Shown in pieces: positions 53,101 to 57,047 of a stretch of DNA of 64,000 nucleotides; the first letter of the stretch is position 1, and each line of letters starts with the position of its first letter. A program made the position numbers and the translations under genes. The DNA comes from Salticus scenicus (lineage: Eukaryota; Arthropoda; Arachnida; Araneae; Salticidae): contig OZ005648.1 in the NCBI GenBank assembly GCA_963930645.1, positions 270,517,830-270,581,829 on the forward strand, given 5' to 3'. The notes below the pieces were generated by a model. The model worked only from the letters and a program-made list of their open reading frames with translations, searched no databases and was not told where the DNA came from.

Positions 53101-56100
53101 TTAATGATGATTGTAGACTAGAACTTGCCTATTTCTTTACGTACTATTTTCTGTACGGTATAGGTATTAAAGTAAAAGTGGAAACAAACGCAGTTTTTCA
53201 TTTCCACGAAGGTGAGCGTTGACTTAGCGTCAAATTAGGCAATTCTGGCAACCGAATTTAACGAAATGTGGTAGTTTAGGATTTCCAAAGTTTAGACTAT
53301 CTTACTTCAATCCTTCAATAGAAGTCGAGTTCTGAAATTTTCCGGAATGGTTCATTGGTTTCTAGAGCAGAACTACCTCGAAAATTCTATAAACCACTGA
53401 CAAGACTCTCCATGAATTCAAATTCTATTCAGACTTCGAACTGAGCGGTTGATAATTATTCCTGAATTAGTGAAATTTCTGTTCTGTAGTGTATTTAATC
53501 CTGTTTACTTGATTTCTGTGGTATGGATATGGATGACTGTTTTATTGGATTATTTCGAAAATATTCGTTTATCATTGATTTTTGTGGTGCAGAAAGCAGT
53601 TTTATTTAACTGTTTTCAGAATATTCACTACATAAAGTGCATCCGTCAAATAGAACCTGCCTATATCTTTACGAATCACTTTGTACACGCAAAAATTTCG
53701 ACAACTTTCATAATATCATTACGGGCTTTATTATTAGCTTCTTTTGAAACCTCTGTGACGATAGGTCATATATAATGGCCACCTACAGTCATAGTTATGC
53801 GAGAGCAAGATATACACACACATACGTTCGTACAGCATACAGACGTCACGAAAAATTTTATAAACCGTAGATATCTCTAAAAAGGGACTGTTTTGACGTC
53901 TTTAATTCCTTTCTAAAATTAATGAGCTGTGTGAGATACAAAATCCATTTCGCACCCTTGTATTTTTGGTCATTATGAATGCAAGTTTCCTAAATATCTC
54001 CAAAACGGAGAGTCACATACAGACCAAAAAGGAAGGTGCACAACTAGATGTTATAACAAACAAATATACCATTTTGAAACGTTTTACGTCCAATCGTTTT
54101 TGAGTTATGCGAGATATACACACACATACAGTCGGTAACAAAAGTCTCCGAACACTAGCAAAAATTCCTATGTAAAAAAAGTATACTTAATACAGTTTTG
54201 TTAAATAAATCCTTGTCTAATCCTATTCTTAGATTGACTAAGAACATGATTCGACAAGGATTTATTTAACAAAACAGTATTAAGTGTACTTTTTTTATAT
54301 AGGAATTTTTGCTAGTGTTCGGAGACTTTTGTTACCGACTGTACGTTCATACATCATACAGACGTCAAAAAAAAAAAAAAAAAAGTATATAATCGTAGAT
54401 ATCTTTAAAAAGGGTTGGTTGGTTGGTTTTCTTTTACGTCGCACTAATGCTGCGCAGATGGGCAATTGGTGACTCTTTAAAAAGGGAGCTCGTGTCAAGA
54501 ACAAAGTTGAAGGTGTACAACACGGAGTAATATTAATAGGAGTTGAAGGTCCTATGGGAGAAATCTACGAAACTGTGATGTAAATTTTTGGTAAATATTG
54601 AGGGCGCCACTTGTCATTACTCCCTATCTCGGCGCGGATATAATGTTGTTTTCAATAGATTTTTGCCGGAGTACATTTAAAATTTTTTATTTTAAGCAAT
54701 TTAATTTTTTTGTAAGTGCTTAAAACTGCATAATTCAGATGTTTCAAAATAAAAACTTTCTCAACAAAGAATTATCCTAAGCTTGATGTTGGTAAAAGGA
54801 AATTAATGCAAAAATCAAATCGCTAGAAACTTATTTACTAAATTTTTTTATACGTCAAATATACTAATAATGAAAAATTATAAGACCTCTATAAGATATC
54901 CATAATAATCTACATTTTCAAACGACACAATACAAACGATCTCCATTCTTCGGCTCACAAGGATCGTCATTTTTTAAAAGTTCTCTTTCAAAGTAAAATT
55001 AGTATAAAATGGCTCTTAAAAAAAAACATGTCGCTTAGAATACCCTATTTAATGAAATTTGCTTTCAATCGAAATTTTTTCAGCTTGATATTATTTAAAG
55101 AAAAATAATTAAAACGAGACATTTCCCCATTCGCGAGTGAAATGAAATCGACGCCCTCTAGTGTATAAAGGCTGAAACTCACATAGTACTGTATATCCCT
55201 TAACAAGACGTTGTTGATGGTGTGTAAGCTTTGGTGTGAATCAATGTTATTACATTAATGGAGCCTAAAATTATTTAAAAAAAGAGAGATAATACCTATT
55301 GCTGTGTGCCTCAGTGTAACAGCAGAGGTTCTAAAACTCCTAATGTTAGTTTTTTTAAATTTCCAAATCCCAAAAGCCTGATCAGAAAATCATCACCAAA
55401 TGGCTGCAGTATTATGGTTAACCGGCGAAAAGAATGGATTAGAGTTTTGAAAATTGGAAAAGACGTCACGCCAAGGATGTCTGTATGTTCCAAGCATTTT
55501 GATTTGAATACTTACACTTTCCCACGTAAGTATAGCTTTTAATAATTCTACATAATGTCTAAATAAAATTAATAATTTTCAAAAACCAAAGCTTAAATAT
55601 ACTACTGCTATACCTTATGACCGCGGAATATCAAATAAAATTAAGAAAATTGCAGCAAAACATAACATAAACGTACCAATAAAACCAAACCCTAACATTT
55701 TTCAATTAATTAGAAGTGACAAAGATAAAATAAATCCATTAGAGACTGCAGGAATATATAAAATACCATATACTAACAAACAAGAAAAAGAAAAATGTTA
55801 TATAGGAAAAACAACACCAAGAATTTTTGGCAGATATAAAGATCATAAAAATCACCCTAAAATCAGACCTGTAGTAAGTAAAAGTGAAGGACCCACATAT
55901 ACATTAGAAAAATATATGGCAGAAATTTATAAAAATTTACTTCCCCCCTCATCCCATAGCCTAAACTCCACCGAAGATTTTATCAATAAAATTTATGATA
56001 TTAAAATACAGAAAAATTTTCAATTTGTAAGTTTCGATGTAGTAAACCTTTACCCATCAATAATATTGCTAAATTAATAAATGAAAAAATAAATGAACAT

Positions 56101-57047
56101 TACACAAACCCATCAATAGCCCAAACTTTAAATATTGCCACTAATTTTTTGTTGAATGAAAATTATTTTACTTTTAATGGGAAATATTATAAACAAATTA
56201 AAGGGGTCCCAATGGGGTCTCCTATTTCAGGTTTTTTAGCAGAATATAAATTACGTAAAATTGAAAATAATTTTAATGAAAAACTTAAAAGTAAAATTTT
56301 ATATTGGAATAACATTGCGGAAGCTGGAGAGAAGGAAGTATTGTACGCTGGCGCCATCTGTAAACATTGGAAAACAACATCACAAAATTTTATCGTTACC
56401 TTCTTCTCCTGTCTTTATACTCCGTGGTGTACAACTAGACGTTAAAACAGTCCCAAATATAAATTTACAACATTCTATGATCATTAGTTTTTAAGCTATG
56501 CAAGATATAAAATCCATTTCGCAAATCTGGATTAAAGTACTTTCTTGTACTTTGTATAAGGAAGTTAAAAAAAAAAAAAAAAACTACTTTAGTATTTTTT
56601 TTTTCTAAAATAAATTAATTACACTTAAATTTTTTATTTAATAATTTCAACAAGATTACACATAAATACTAATATACCTACACATAATTCTATTTTATAA
56701 CAATTTTAATTATTGCTTTACTCATTATTAAGAAAAGCTATTTAAAAGCAAGCTTACTGAAATATATAATATTAACATCATAGGTAAAAACAAGAAAAGT
56801 AGCCAGGGTTAGAGCGATTTATCACAAAGGCAACATTTTCTAGATGAAATTAAATGGATCAAATAAAAGTAATAGAGGGAAGAAAATGACGAAAATACTT
56901 CATTACTATGAATTTGTCAATAATCTCATCTTTACTACATTTAACTTTTATGTCATTTTCAGAAAGGTGATTCTTCTTATTTTCTGATACTGCTTCAGAT
57001 TCACTTTTAGTATTATCTATAAAGCAAGTCTCTTCCTCTTTACTCAT
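11885..57047 (-). CDS. CFAP184: CFAP184/CCDC96-like axonemal coiled-coil protein, six exons seen (3' end missing)
   Basis: Six minus-strand exons with GT-AG borders join in one frame: 56907-57047, 47752-47841, 22963-23026, 13854-14029, 13618-13737, 11885-11971. They give about 226 residues rich in Glu, Lys and Leu, typical of a coiled coil. The last exon reads AEGPIDFAKYEMMCIETQN, which resembles the conserved AEGxxxIDFEQLKIENQ-type stretch of the CCDC96/CCDC113 domain (DUF4201); the preceding exons match the spacing of that family. CFAP184 is known to sit on the ciliary axoneme with CCDC113, near the radial spokes. Introns are about 9.1, 24.7, 8.9, 0.1 and 1.6 kb and are filled with transposons. 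The conserved C-terminal half is not seen and probably lies to the left of the window start or was missed. CCDC113 is the main alternative identity. Confidence 0.65.
12150..13515 (+). mobile_element. RTE-type LINE relic
   Basis: From 12154 the text reads YRPVSLLSILYKILMKVLTN and then EQAGFRSDFSTIDHSHTIGE, RT motifs of RTE-like non-LTR elements. Many frameshifts and stops follow; fragments such as VDYEKVFDSV and the DDV region (FLDDVVLL-like, shifted) can still be read. It ends with the typical RTE tail: a CCTGCAGTGGATTGATGAAGG stretch and (TGATGA) repeats at 13485-13505. It lies in CFAP184 intron 5. Confidence 0.8.
13618..13737 (-). CDS. CFAP184: CFAP184 exon 5
   Basis: Forty codons, phase 0, acceptor TTTCTAG, donor GTAAAT. 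The peptide starts EVKELLTREEAVSKTLEECQ. It is separated from exon 4 by only 116 bases, the one short intron of the gene, which supports the two being real neighbouring exons. Confidence 0.7.
13854..14029 (-). CDS. CFAP184: CFAP184 exon 4
   Basis: One hundred and seventy-six bases from a GTGCAG acceptor to a GTATGT donor. It supplies two bases to complete a Glu codon and then 58 codons, beginning DEYHNASNKKLALARTLEEE, an extended charged coiled coil. Another acceptor lies five bases upstream but would break the frame with exon 3. Confidence 0.7.
14110..15480. other. Intronic unique or old repeat sequence
   Basis: No gene is seen. The segments 14590-14680 and 14880-14960 share stretches with 52860-53000 and 53214-53360 (for example CCAAACTTTGGTAACC, inverted), so this is an old diverged repeat. 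Open frames of up to 97 codons here have no recognisable content. Confidence 0.5.
15660..16380. repeat. Fold-back repeat with a 24-bp tandem at one end
   Basis: About 15773-15970 pairs with 16130-16340 in inverted orientation (CACAGCATGCTGCAGTCAG against the complement near 16300; GAGATAGAATGAACAGAAT against 16130-16150). The left side carries four 24-bp units of ACTACATTAGACATA at 15697-15771. The loop is a poly-A tract. Outer ends were not defined. Confidence 0.6.
16381..17185 (+). repeat. Dispersed repeat family A, copy 1
   Basis: Begins TGGAGTGACTCTACTCGACT and the TTCCGAACATTAAGTAATT that follows in other copies. It contains diverged monomers with CTATCGCATTTTAAATAATTTGAGCCCATA and CTATACAGTTCGTG, then an ACTTAAAACGTG-type 3' module and a terminal CTTCTTATATATACAGAAG hairpin. 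A (CT)n microsatellite lies at 16906-16925. Confidence 0.65.
17552..18585 (-). repeat. Dispersed repeat family B, copy 1
   Basis: At the left a hairpin of TACTTTCTC and GAGAAAGTA (17552-17584) closes the element; at the right is GATAAGAGAAAGTCGTGTGA followed by GTGACACACC. The interior has the shared module with ATATCTCAAGAACAAATAGT and a GGGGGGCGGTAGCCCCCTCA palindrome near 18400. It matches 47995-48640 in reverse. Confidence 0.65.
18650..19525 (+). repeat. Dispersed repeat family A, copy 2
   Basis: Starts CTGGGGTGTCTCCACTAGAC, carries three internal monomers of about 150-190 bp (CATAATGATAAAGAA..., CTAGATTCACCAAAATC...) and ends in the hairpin CTTCCTTACATAGTATGTTC with GGAAAGT. Expanded A runs mark monomer borders. 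Confidence 0.7.
19688..20636 (-). mobile_element. Helitron-like copy, 3' end at 19688
   Basis: On the minus strand it ends GCGAAGCGGGCAAAGCCTGC and CTAG followed by T, with a short stem (GGC..GCC) before the CTAG, as Helitron 3' ends have. Its body is homologous to 46480-47080 in the Helitron on the other strand (for example CGCTCCAGGTCCCTGC region and the GTAACTGGG motif). No Rep/helicase frame. Confidence 0.55.
20637..21845 (+). repeat. Dispersed repeat, paralogue of 945-1892
   Basis: Collinear with 945-1892 from GTATGAAAAGGGG to CTGATATTTCTAATTTATTT, apart from the 339-bp element at 21047-21385 that the other copy lacks. A further diverged copy of its last part follows at about 21990-22140. 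Confidence 0.75.
21047..21385. mobile_element. 339-bp TIR MITE with 8-bp target duplication
   Basis: ATCACATA flanks both sides (21039-21046 and 21386-21393), while the paralogue at 945-1892 has a single ATCAAATA there. Ends are inverted: CATAGATATAGTAATAATAT against its complement at the right. The interior holds a hairpin, CACTCGGGAAAAGAC with GTCTTTCCCCGAGTG (21106-21165). An 8-bp duplication suggests hAT-type mobilisation. Confidence 0.8.
21846..22962. other. Diverged repeat and intronic sequence
   Basis: 21990-22260 is a second, imperfect copy of the preceding repeat's end, closing near CTGTCCGAGCTACCGTTTTC at 22360. The remainder up to CFAP184 exon 3 is AT-rich with no gene recognised. 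Confidence 0.5.
22963..23026 (-). CDS. CFAP184: CFAP184 exon 3
   Basis: Sixty-four bases (21 codons plus one base). Acceptor TTTCTAG, donor GTTAGT. The peptide DCLSKLDHLEEANEETLRKL is a heptad-like coiled-coil stretch. The leftover G joins the AA that begins exon 4 to make a Glu codon, so the frame is kept. Confidence 0.65.
24051..25441. mobile_element. 1.39 kb fold-back element with TA target site
   Basis: Long inverted arms begin CAGGGTGATCAGAAAAAAAC and pair almost to the centre (for example CCTACTTTTTTTTATTGAAATG on one arm and its complement on the other). TA flanks both ends (24049-24050; 25442-25443). Arms contain TGACGTCA-type motifs. It carries no gene; the loop holds a 213-bp MITE. 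A mariner-type origin is inferred from TA. Confidence 0.8.
24602..24814. mobile_element. Palindromic MITE, copy 1 (CAGTCGG family)
   Basis: A near-perfect hairpin flanked by TA, with ends CAGTCGGTAACAAAAGTGTC and its complement. Related copies are at 40870-41083 and 54129-54341. Confidence 0.85.
25445..26640. mobile_element. Non-autonomous hAT-like element with GC-rich ends
   Basis: The 8-bp duplication CCCTGTAC flanks it (25437-25444; 26641-26648), generated within the end of the fold-back element. Inverted ends are TAGAGGTCTGCACGGGCC, the left one preceded by TAGAGAC. Both subterminal zones contain arrays of GGCCCGG/CCGGGCC, while the middle is AT-rich. No transposase frame; the 60-codon frame at the right is repeat-derived. 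Confidence 0.8.
27155..27965 (+). repeat. Dispersed repeat family C, copy 2 (3'-truncated)
   Basis: Starts AGTTGGCATAGGTGGACTCT, then AGTTCCCCACA, and carries three tandem monomers of about 180 bp (AAATAACTTACGAA..., GTGGTCTGACATCTTTATGA...). The family's terminal hairpin is missing. Confidence 0.7.
28195..29056 (-). repeat. Dispersed repeat family D, related to A-C
   Basis: Begins CTACTTTCATAGGTAATAG and contains ACACGTTTTGAGGCCTCCTG followed by the ATATCTCCAAAACTAATAAAG segment, which corresponds to the module near the 3' end of families A-C in reverse. Several monomers with 'AAACGGCT(C/T)TAACGA' follow. No gene. Confidence 0.6.
29059..30181. mobile_element. Decayed pogo/Tigger-like element
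   Basis: Ends CAGTGAAACCCCGATCTATC and, inverted at the right, CAGTAAAACCTTAATCCATC, both flanked by TA (29057-29058; 30182-30183). This end sequence is typical of pogo-like elements (CAGT..AACC..GAT). The interior is about 1.1 kb without an open transposase; a 154-bp MITE is nested in it. Confidence 0.75.
29528..29681. mobile_element. pogo-type MITE, 154 bp
   Basis: Flanked by TA; ends CAGTCGAACCTCGTTAACAT and ATGTTAAAAGTACGACTG. It interrupts the pogo-like element. The 69-codon frame over it has no meaning. Confidence 0.8.
30807..31296 (-). repeat. BEL/Pao 3' LTR
   Basis: 490 bp, TG...CA ends, identical to the 5' LTR apart from an A/G and a T/C difference that I could see (near 31056 and 31144). 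Confidence 0.92.
31504..32205 (-). pseudogene. BEL/Pao integrase C-terminal part
   Basis: After the frameshift the text continues with the integrase core (SVIYCDNGTNFVGAANYL) and then a TAG stop at 32050-32052 where the family has Trp (FNPPTAA-stop-WGGFWERL). From 31962 an open frame covers LLADVESVVNSRPLTYLSED and the DUF5641-type C-terminus (VGDIVLIGSDNKKRIHWPLG). Both lesions affect the same domain. Confidence 0.88.
32171..36670 (-). CDS. BEL/Pao gag-pol polyprotein (integrase end shifted)
   Basis: A 1499-codon frame. In order: N-terminal region with a Lys/Glu coiled coil (about 55-110), gag (DUF1759-like, KLPKLEFRKFGGEIKDWLPF near 140), two zinc knuckles (CIFCQGKHLSSEC near 370; CFACLLPNHTVKKC near 400), aspartic protease (LLLDSASQKSYI near 487), RT (FGVTADIRKAFLQI near 822; FYVDNVATS near 904), RNase H (FVDGSKDAYAAVVF near 1068; YYWSDSSTVLAWI), the integrase zinc domain and the start of its core (GIDMAGPLY near 1437). 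The catalytic box is YVDN instead of YVDD, a variant I believe is common in this superfamily. A one-base frameshift near 32205 ends the frame inside integrase. Confidence 0.9.
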   Translation of the reverse strand: MFKTVKGFKKEDLKWVAEEIGETLPSTFTIASLKELILNSKEYEKDPEFVKDILENAIAERKMKEEKQEQALKEEKQEQAWKEAEALKLEKEAELEKEKLRLNHDLELARIQSSGQIQTDAILSNYENSTMRRKFTLPKLEFRKFGGEIKDWLPFWSQFEQIDKDDEIAPEDKFQYLVQATIAGSRAREVVESFPPTGANYSKAVESLKARFGREDILVEVYVRELLKLIISVQTKGRFALTSLYDKLESYLRALETLGVTTDKYASILYPVVESCFPADFLKAWNRSNLSSSNTDAKGRLNNLMHFLKTEVEGEERISLAVAGFGLTKREDNKYSKRKNSASADYMRNKISTAAGLLTTSSALDFKRVCIFCQGKHLSSECFSARKLSLTEIQKIVKDKNCCFACLLPNHTVKKCRAVLRCIICSKKHVPLMCDLRDSQGKTAQEKVEENSVSSEVNMTNFNKQSAKVFLQTLKVKLISETKQKTVRLLLDSASQKSYILKSIAEEMNYTPIRQEKMMHSLFGGVTTKECQHNCYRIKVKDMKEKFTCNFEVMDQITICENIQPVTNGPWIKELKEYGIELSDVSHCREVIEILIGADIMGKMLTGKRKVLTSGLVAIETYLGWTLMGKAPHTEVSTDNLAMMVTSLFVNEADISNLWRLDLIGITDTIEKKSKSEIDRQTKEHFLETVKINKDGRYEICLPWADDTSVLPDNLRLAVRRLESTTSKLLSKNMYEKYENIFMDWLNEGIIEEVPATKVNSYGNYLPHHPVIKETSSTTPIRPVFDASAKLANHPSLNQCLQCGPNLIELIPDILLRFRERKFGVTADIRKAFLQISICEKDRDFLRFLWWKDLKEKKLKVFRHARVVFGVKCSPFLLSSVIDYHIKNSAHFEESFKQRLLHSFYVDNVATSVHSEEDLKKFISDSKKIMANAGFDLRQWEYTGDHDETSNQKETQVLGLIWDKVSDTLKVNMKWLNDFNTERITKRSMLSAVHKIFDPFGFTAPVMLYPKLMLQKAWKLGINWDDEITGELQKEFLLWFQELKYLNDVKIPRHIQITPENLHACSIHTFVDGSKDAYAAVVFLRIEKEDQGEIILLAAKSRVAPLKNTTVPRMELLAATIGARLAKTVVDALGWQEMKRYYWSDSSTVLAWISRNESWSVFVRNRVQEIQKLSSPSSWKHIPSGKNPADLPSRGCKAKQLALIRWWEGPHWMKDSAEFRNHMNTSDEDWNEEEIQKERSKSTCMLTKPEFPSNNNWYYRYFSSYEKIIRLVAWILRFKHNCLNPDKKSKGELTATEFREAEIKTLRMVQKESFSSESDERLKTLQTCKDEHDVIRLKTKITYRKDSEDFLHPIILPSRHEVVKRLIFYIHVKNCHAGLQILLNLLRERYWILNGRKSVKLVLASCVICKRFNSRALWTSSAPLTENRVKDSAVFQGTGIDMAGPLYLKNDKKSWILIFTCAIYRAVHLELVTSASTDAFLMGLRRFVARRGKMLCYLL
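36746..37235 (-). repeat. BEL/Pao 5' LTR
   Basis: 490 bp partner of the LTR at 30807-31296. Just inside it, on the minus strand, TACTGGAGTCACTGCGACAG may hold the tRNA primer site; I could not assign the tRNA. Confidence 0.92.
38272..39820. other. AT-rich sequence with SINE-tail pieces
   Basis: No gene is seen. Short segments at 38995-39040, 39295-39360 and 39708-39760 match, in either orientation, the SINE tail (TAGTGCGACGTTAAACCCAA type: for example GGTTGGTTG...TTTTACGTC(G/A)CAC). They are fragments of one SINE family. Confidence 0.5.
39825..40167 (+). mobile_element. tRNA-derived SINE
   Basis: The head carries a degenerate A box (TGGTCGAGTGAGTA, 39834-39847) and a perfect B box (GGGTTCGATTCC, 39886-39897), the internal Pol III promoter. 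A body of about 170 bp follows and the tail ends CAGTACTAGTGCGACGTTAA and CCCAATCAAC. The open frame over it (71 codons) is accidental. Confidence 0.75.
40870..41083. mobile_element. Palindromic MITE, copy 2 (CAGTCGG family, variant)
   Basis: TA-flanked hairpin with ends CAGTCGGCTGCAAAATTATT and its complement. The inner part (TAAATAAATCCTTGTC) is the same as in the other copies, but the outer 30 bases differ on both arms in a matched way. Confidence 0.85.
41084..42394. other. Intronic sequence with homopolymers
   Basis: No gene. Contains poly-T and poly-G runs at 41490-41551 and, near 41858-41884, AGCAAGCAGCCCCGTGGGGC. On the minus strand the latter ends in a strong hairpin (GGCCCCACGGGGC) followed by CTAG and T, like a Helitron 3' end, but no matching 5' end was found. 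Confidence 0.45.
42395..44640 (+). repeat. Array of about 13 palindrome-bearing monomers
   Basis: Units of about 130-160 bp (pairs forming about 310 bp) each carry TTTTCAAGTGGCCGCCACTT or a relative such as TTTCAAGTGGCTGCCACTTG, an imperfect palindrome, then AAGATATTTGAA-type and GTTATCGTGATGACAAATT-type segments. Examples are at 42993, 43388, 43858, 44173 and 44497. Short frames over it carry no protein signal. Confidence 0.75.
45008..45310 (+). mobile_element. RTE LINE 3' end fragment
   Basis: A 78-codon frame reads RIQEYRSKWKDHVQRMPETR and GRRDRGRPRKRWTEQ, the conserved C-terminal tail of RTE-like LINE polyproteins, then a 3' UTR ending in (GATGAT)n at 45280-45302. It is a 5'-truncated insertion within the Helitron. 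Confidence 0.85.
45550..46453. mobile_element. 904-bp fold-back element with TA target site
   Basis: TA-flanked (45548-45549; 46454-46455). Ends are CGCAAGCGAAGTGATGACGT and the complement of CACTTCGCTTGCG. Arms pair over some 300-400 bases each (for example CGCCCATTGGATTTTTTGTA with its complement near 46375). A second small palindrome sits near the centre (46138-46180). Confidence 0.8.
47752..47841 (-). CDS. CFAP184: CFAP184 exon 2
   Basis: Ninety bases, 30 codons, phase 0 at both ends. The acceptor is ATTCCTAG and the donor is GTAAGT. The peptide starts EQVHRRESLLCLHRSLLQKL, amphipathic, and corresponds to the family's leucine-rich 'LQ-KL' segment before the main coiled coil. Confidence 0.65.
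47842..47994. other. Start of CFAP184 intron 1
   Basis: Sequence between exon 2 and the next family B repeat. No feature seen. Confidence 0.4.
47995..48354 (+). repeat. Dispersed repeat family B, copy 2
   Basis: Starts CTCGTGTGTCACTCACACGA, has the shared module (CGTTCTTGAGATATGCTGAT; GGGTACCTCAAAACGCGTAA) and closes with the hairpin TACTTTCTCT...AGAGAAAGTA (48320-48354). It is close to a minimal member of the family. Confidence 0.7.
48361..49734. repeat. Family B-related element with 32-bp inverted ends
   Basis: Ends CTGGTGTGTCACTCACACGA at the left and, inverted at the right, CTGGTGTGTTAGTCACACGA; both run on into CTTTCTTTTACC / CTTTCTCTTACC. It contains the GGGGGGGCGGTAGCCCCCCC palindrome near 48530 and a similar but weaker one near 49530, and a tandem in the middle. 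Confidence 0.65.
48880..49330 (+). repeat. Tandem repeat, about 190-bp unit, 2.5 copies
   Basis: Units share ACGGTGAGCGAACAGGCTGT, GAAACGGGAATAGGGCGC-type text and GGCAAGCTGTTGTAAG-type text. They are less AT-rich than the surroundings. No open frame. Confidence 0.65.
49735..50057. other. AT-rich spacer
   Basis: Nothing recognised between the family B element and the next family C repeat. Confidence 0.4.
50058..50750 (+). repeat. Dispersed repeat family C, copy 3
   Basis: From AGTTGGCATAGATGGACTTT to the closing hairpin of AGTTCCTCAT with ATGGGGAATT (50719-50750). It has two internal monomers and the shared module (ACCTCAAAACGTGTAAAACA). Confidence 0.75.
50798..52415 (+). repeat. Dispersed repeat family A, copy 4, with a minisatellite inside
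   Basis: Starts CTGGAGTGATTCCATCCATT, then CGACTTTCTGAGCATTAAGT. After the G-rich arrays it resumes near 51885 with the family monomers (GATTCACCAAAATCTATGCA) and ends in a weakened hairpin near 52388-52412. Confidence 0.65.
51246..51880 (+). repeat. G-rich minisatellite and higher-order repeat
   Basis: Seven units of about 28-31 bp, (C)CTTGGGGGGACTCATGTCAA plus AGTTGT/GGGCC, run over 51246-51445. Two further blocks (51546-51597, 51698-51767) are joined by a 110-bp spacer with ATAAATCCCCATTCAATAAA and CCGACTGAAATAGG, giving a higher-order repeat. The 65-89 codon frames in it come from the array. Confidence 0.85.
52420..54126. other. Old diverged repeats in CFAP184 intron 1
   Basis: 52860-53040 and 53214-53400 are imperfect copies of each other (GGTAACCAAAGTTTGG-like, ATAGAAGTCGAGTTCTGAA-like) and relate to 14590-14960. 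54000-54125 has ATCTCCAAAACGG/GTCACATACAG text like families A and D. No gene recognised; a 108-codon frame at 53449 lacks support. Confidence 0.5.
54129..54341. mobile_element. Palindromic MITE, copy 3 (CAGTCGG family)
   Basis: TA-flanked hairpin with ends CAGTCGGTAACAAAAGTCTC and its complement. Almost the same as copy 1, with matched arm changes. Confidence 0.88.
55258..55525 (+). pseudogene. THAP-domain exon of a P-like transposase
   Basis: NTYCCVPQCNSRGSKTPNVS, FFKFPNP, RRKEWIRVLKIGKD and MSVCSKHFDLNTYTFP follow the THAP pattern C-x(3)-C ... C-x2-H with the conserved Trp and a Phe-Pro end. It stops at a perfect GTAAGT donor (55526), as expected for a first coding exon. The likely ATG at 55258 is separated from the domain by an in-frame TAA at 55276. 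THAP binds the element ends or promoter DNA. The next exon is not found. Confidence 0.8.
55551..56310 (+). pseudogene. Penelope-like fragment with GIY-YIG upstream of RT
   Basis: A frame open over 55551-56078 reads a GIY-YIG domain (ETAGIYKI at 55744-55767, CYIGKT, RYKDHKN near 55845) and runs on without a break into the N-terminal RT region (KIRPVVSKSEGPTYTLEKYM, VSFDVVNLYPSI). A frameshift follows near 56060; the RT continues with QIKGVPMGSPISG (56195-56233) and stops before the YVDD box. The linker before the nuclease (NVPIKPNPNIFQLIR) is like that of the C-terminal nuclease in the elements at 7081 and 8557, so this looks like a tail-to-head join of a canonical element rather than a true N-terminal nuclease type. 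Confidence 0.8.
56907..57047 (-). CDS. CFAP184: CFAP184 exon 1 (start codon)
   Basis: The ATG at 57047-57045 opens 47 codons beginning MSKEEETCFI, acidic and Ser-rich, and ends at a GTAATG donor in phase 0. The open frame continues upstream to a hydrophobic MSLLLLGLF start, but I prefer the inner ATG because it starts the acidic segment and the upstream part looks like 5' UTR. The donor is inferred from the frame match with exon 2. Confidence 0.55.

Larger units (their letters stand above)
54521..56426 (+). mobile_element. P-like DNA transposon relic with THAP exon, 8-bp target duplication
   Basis: GTGTACAA at 54513-54520 and 56427-56434 flanks it, and the sequences outside join into the repeat seen at 52240. 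Inverted ends begin CACGGAGTA and keep AGGAG..GAAGGT to about base 30, with a GGCGCCA motif inside both ends. A THAP exon at 55258-55525 supports the P superfamily (8-bp duplications, THAP DNA-binding domain); hAT is the alternative. The rest of the transposase is absent, and a Penelope fragment fills about 55551-56310. Confidence 0.75.

Noticed and set aside
53449..53775. 108-codon hydrophobic frame
   Set aside because: AT-rich translation giving Phe/Ile/Leu runs; no motif, no splice sites of note.
55551..56310. True Naiad-type permuted Penelope element
   Set aside because: The linker before the nuclease matches canonical C-terminal nucleases; kept only as a hypothesis to be tested.
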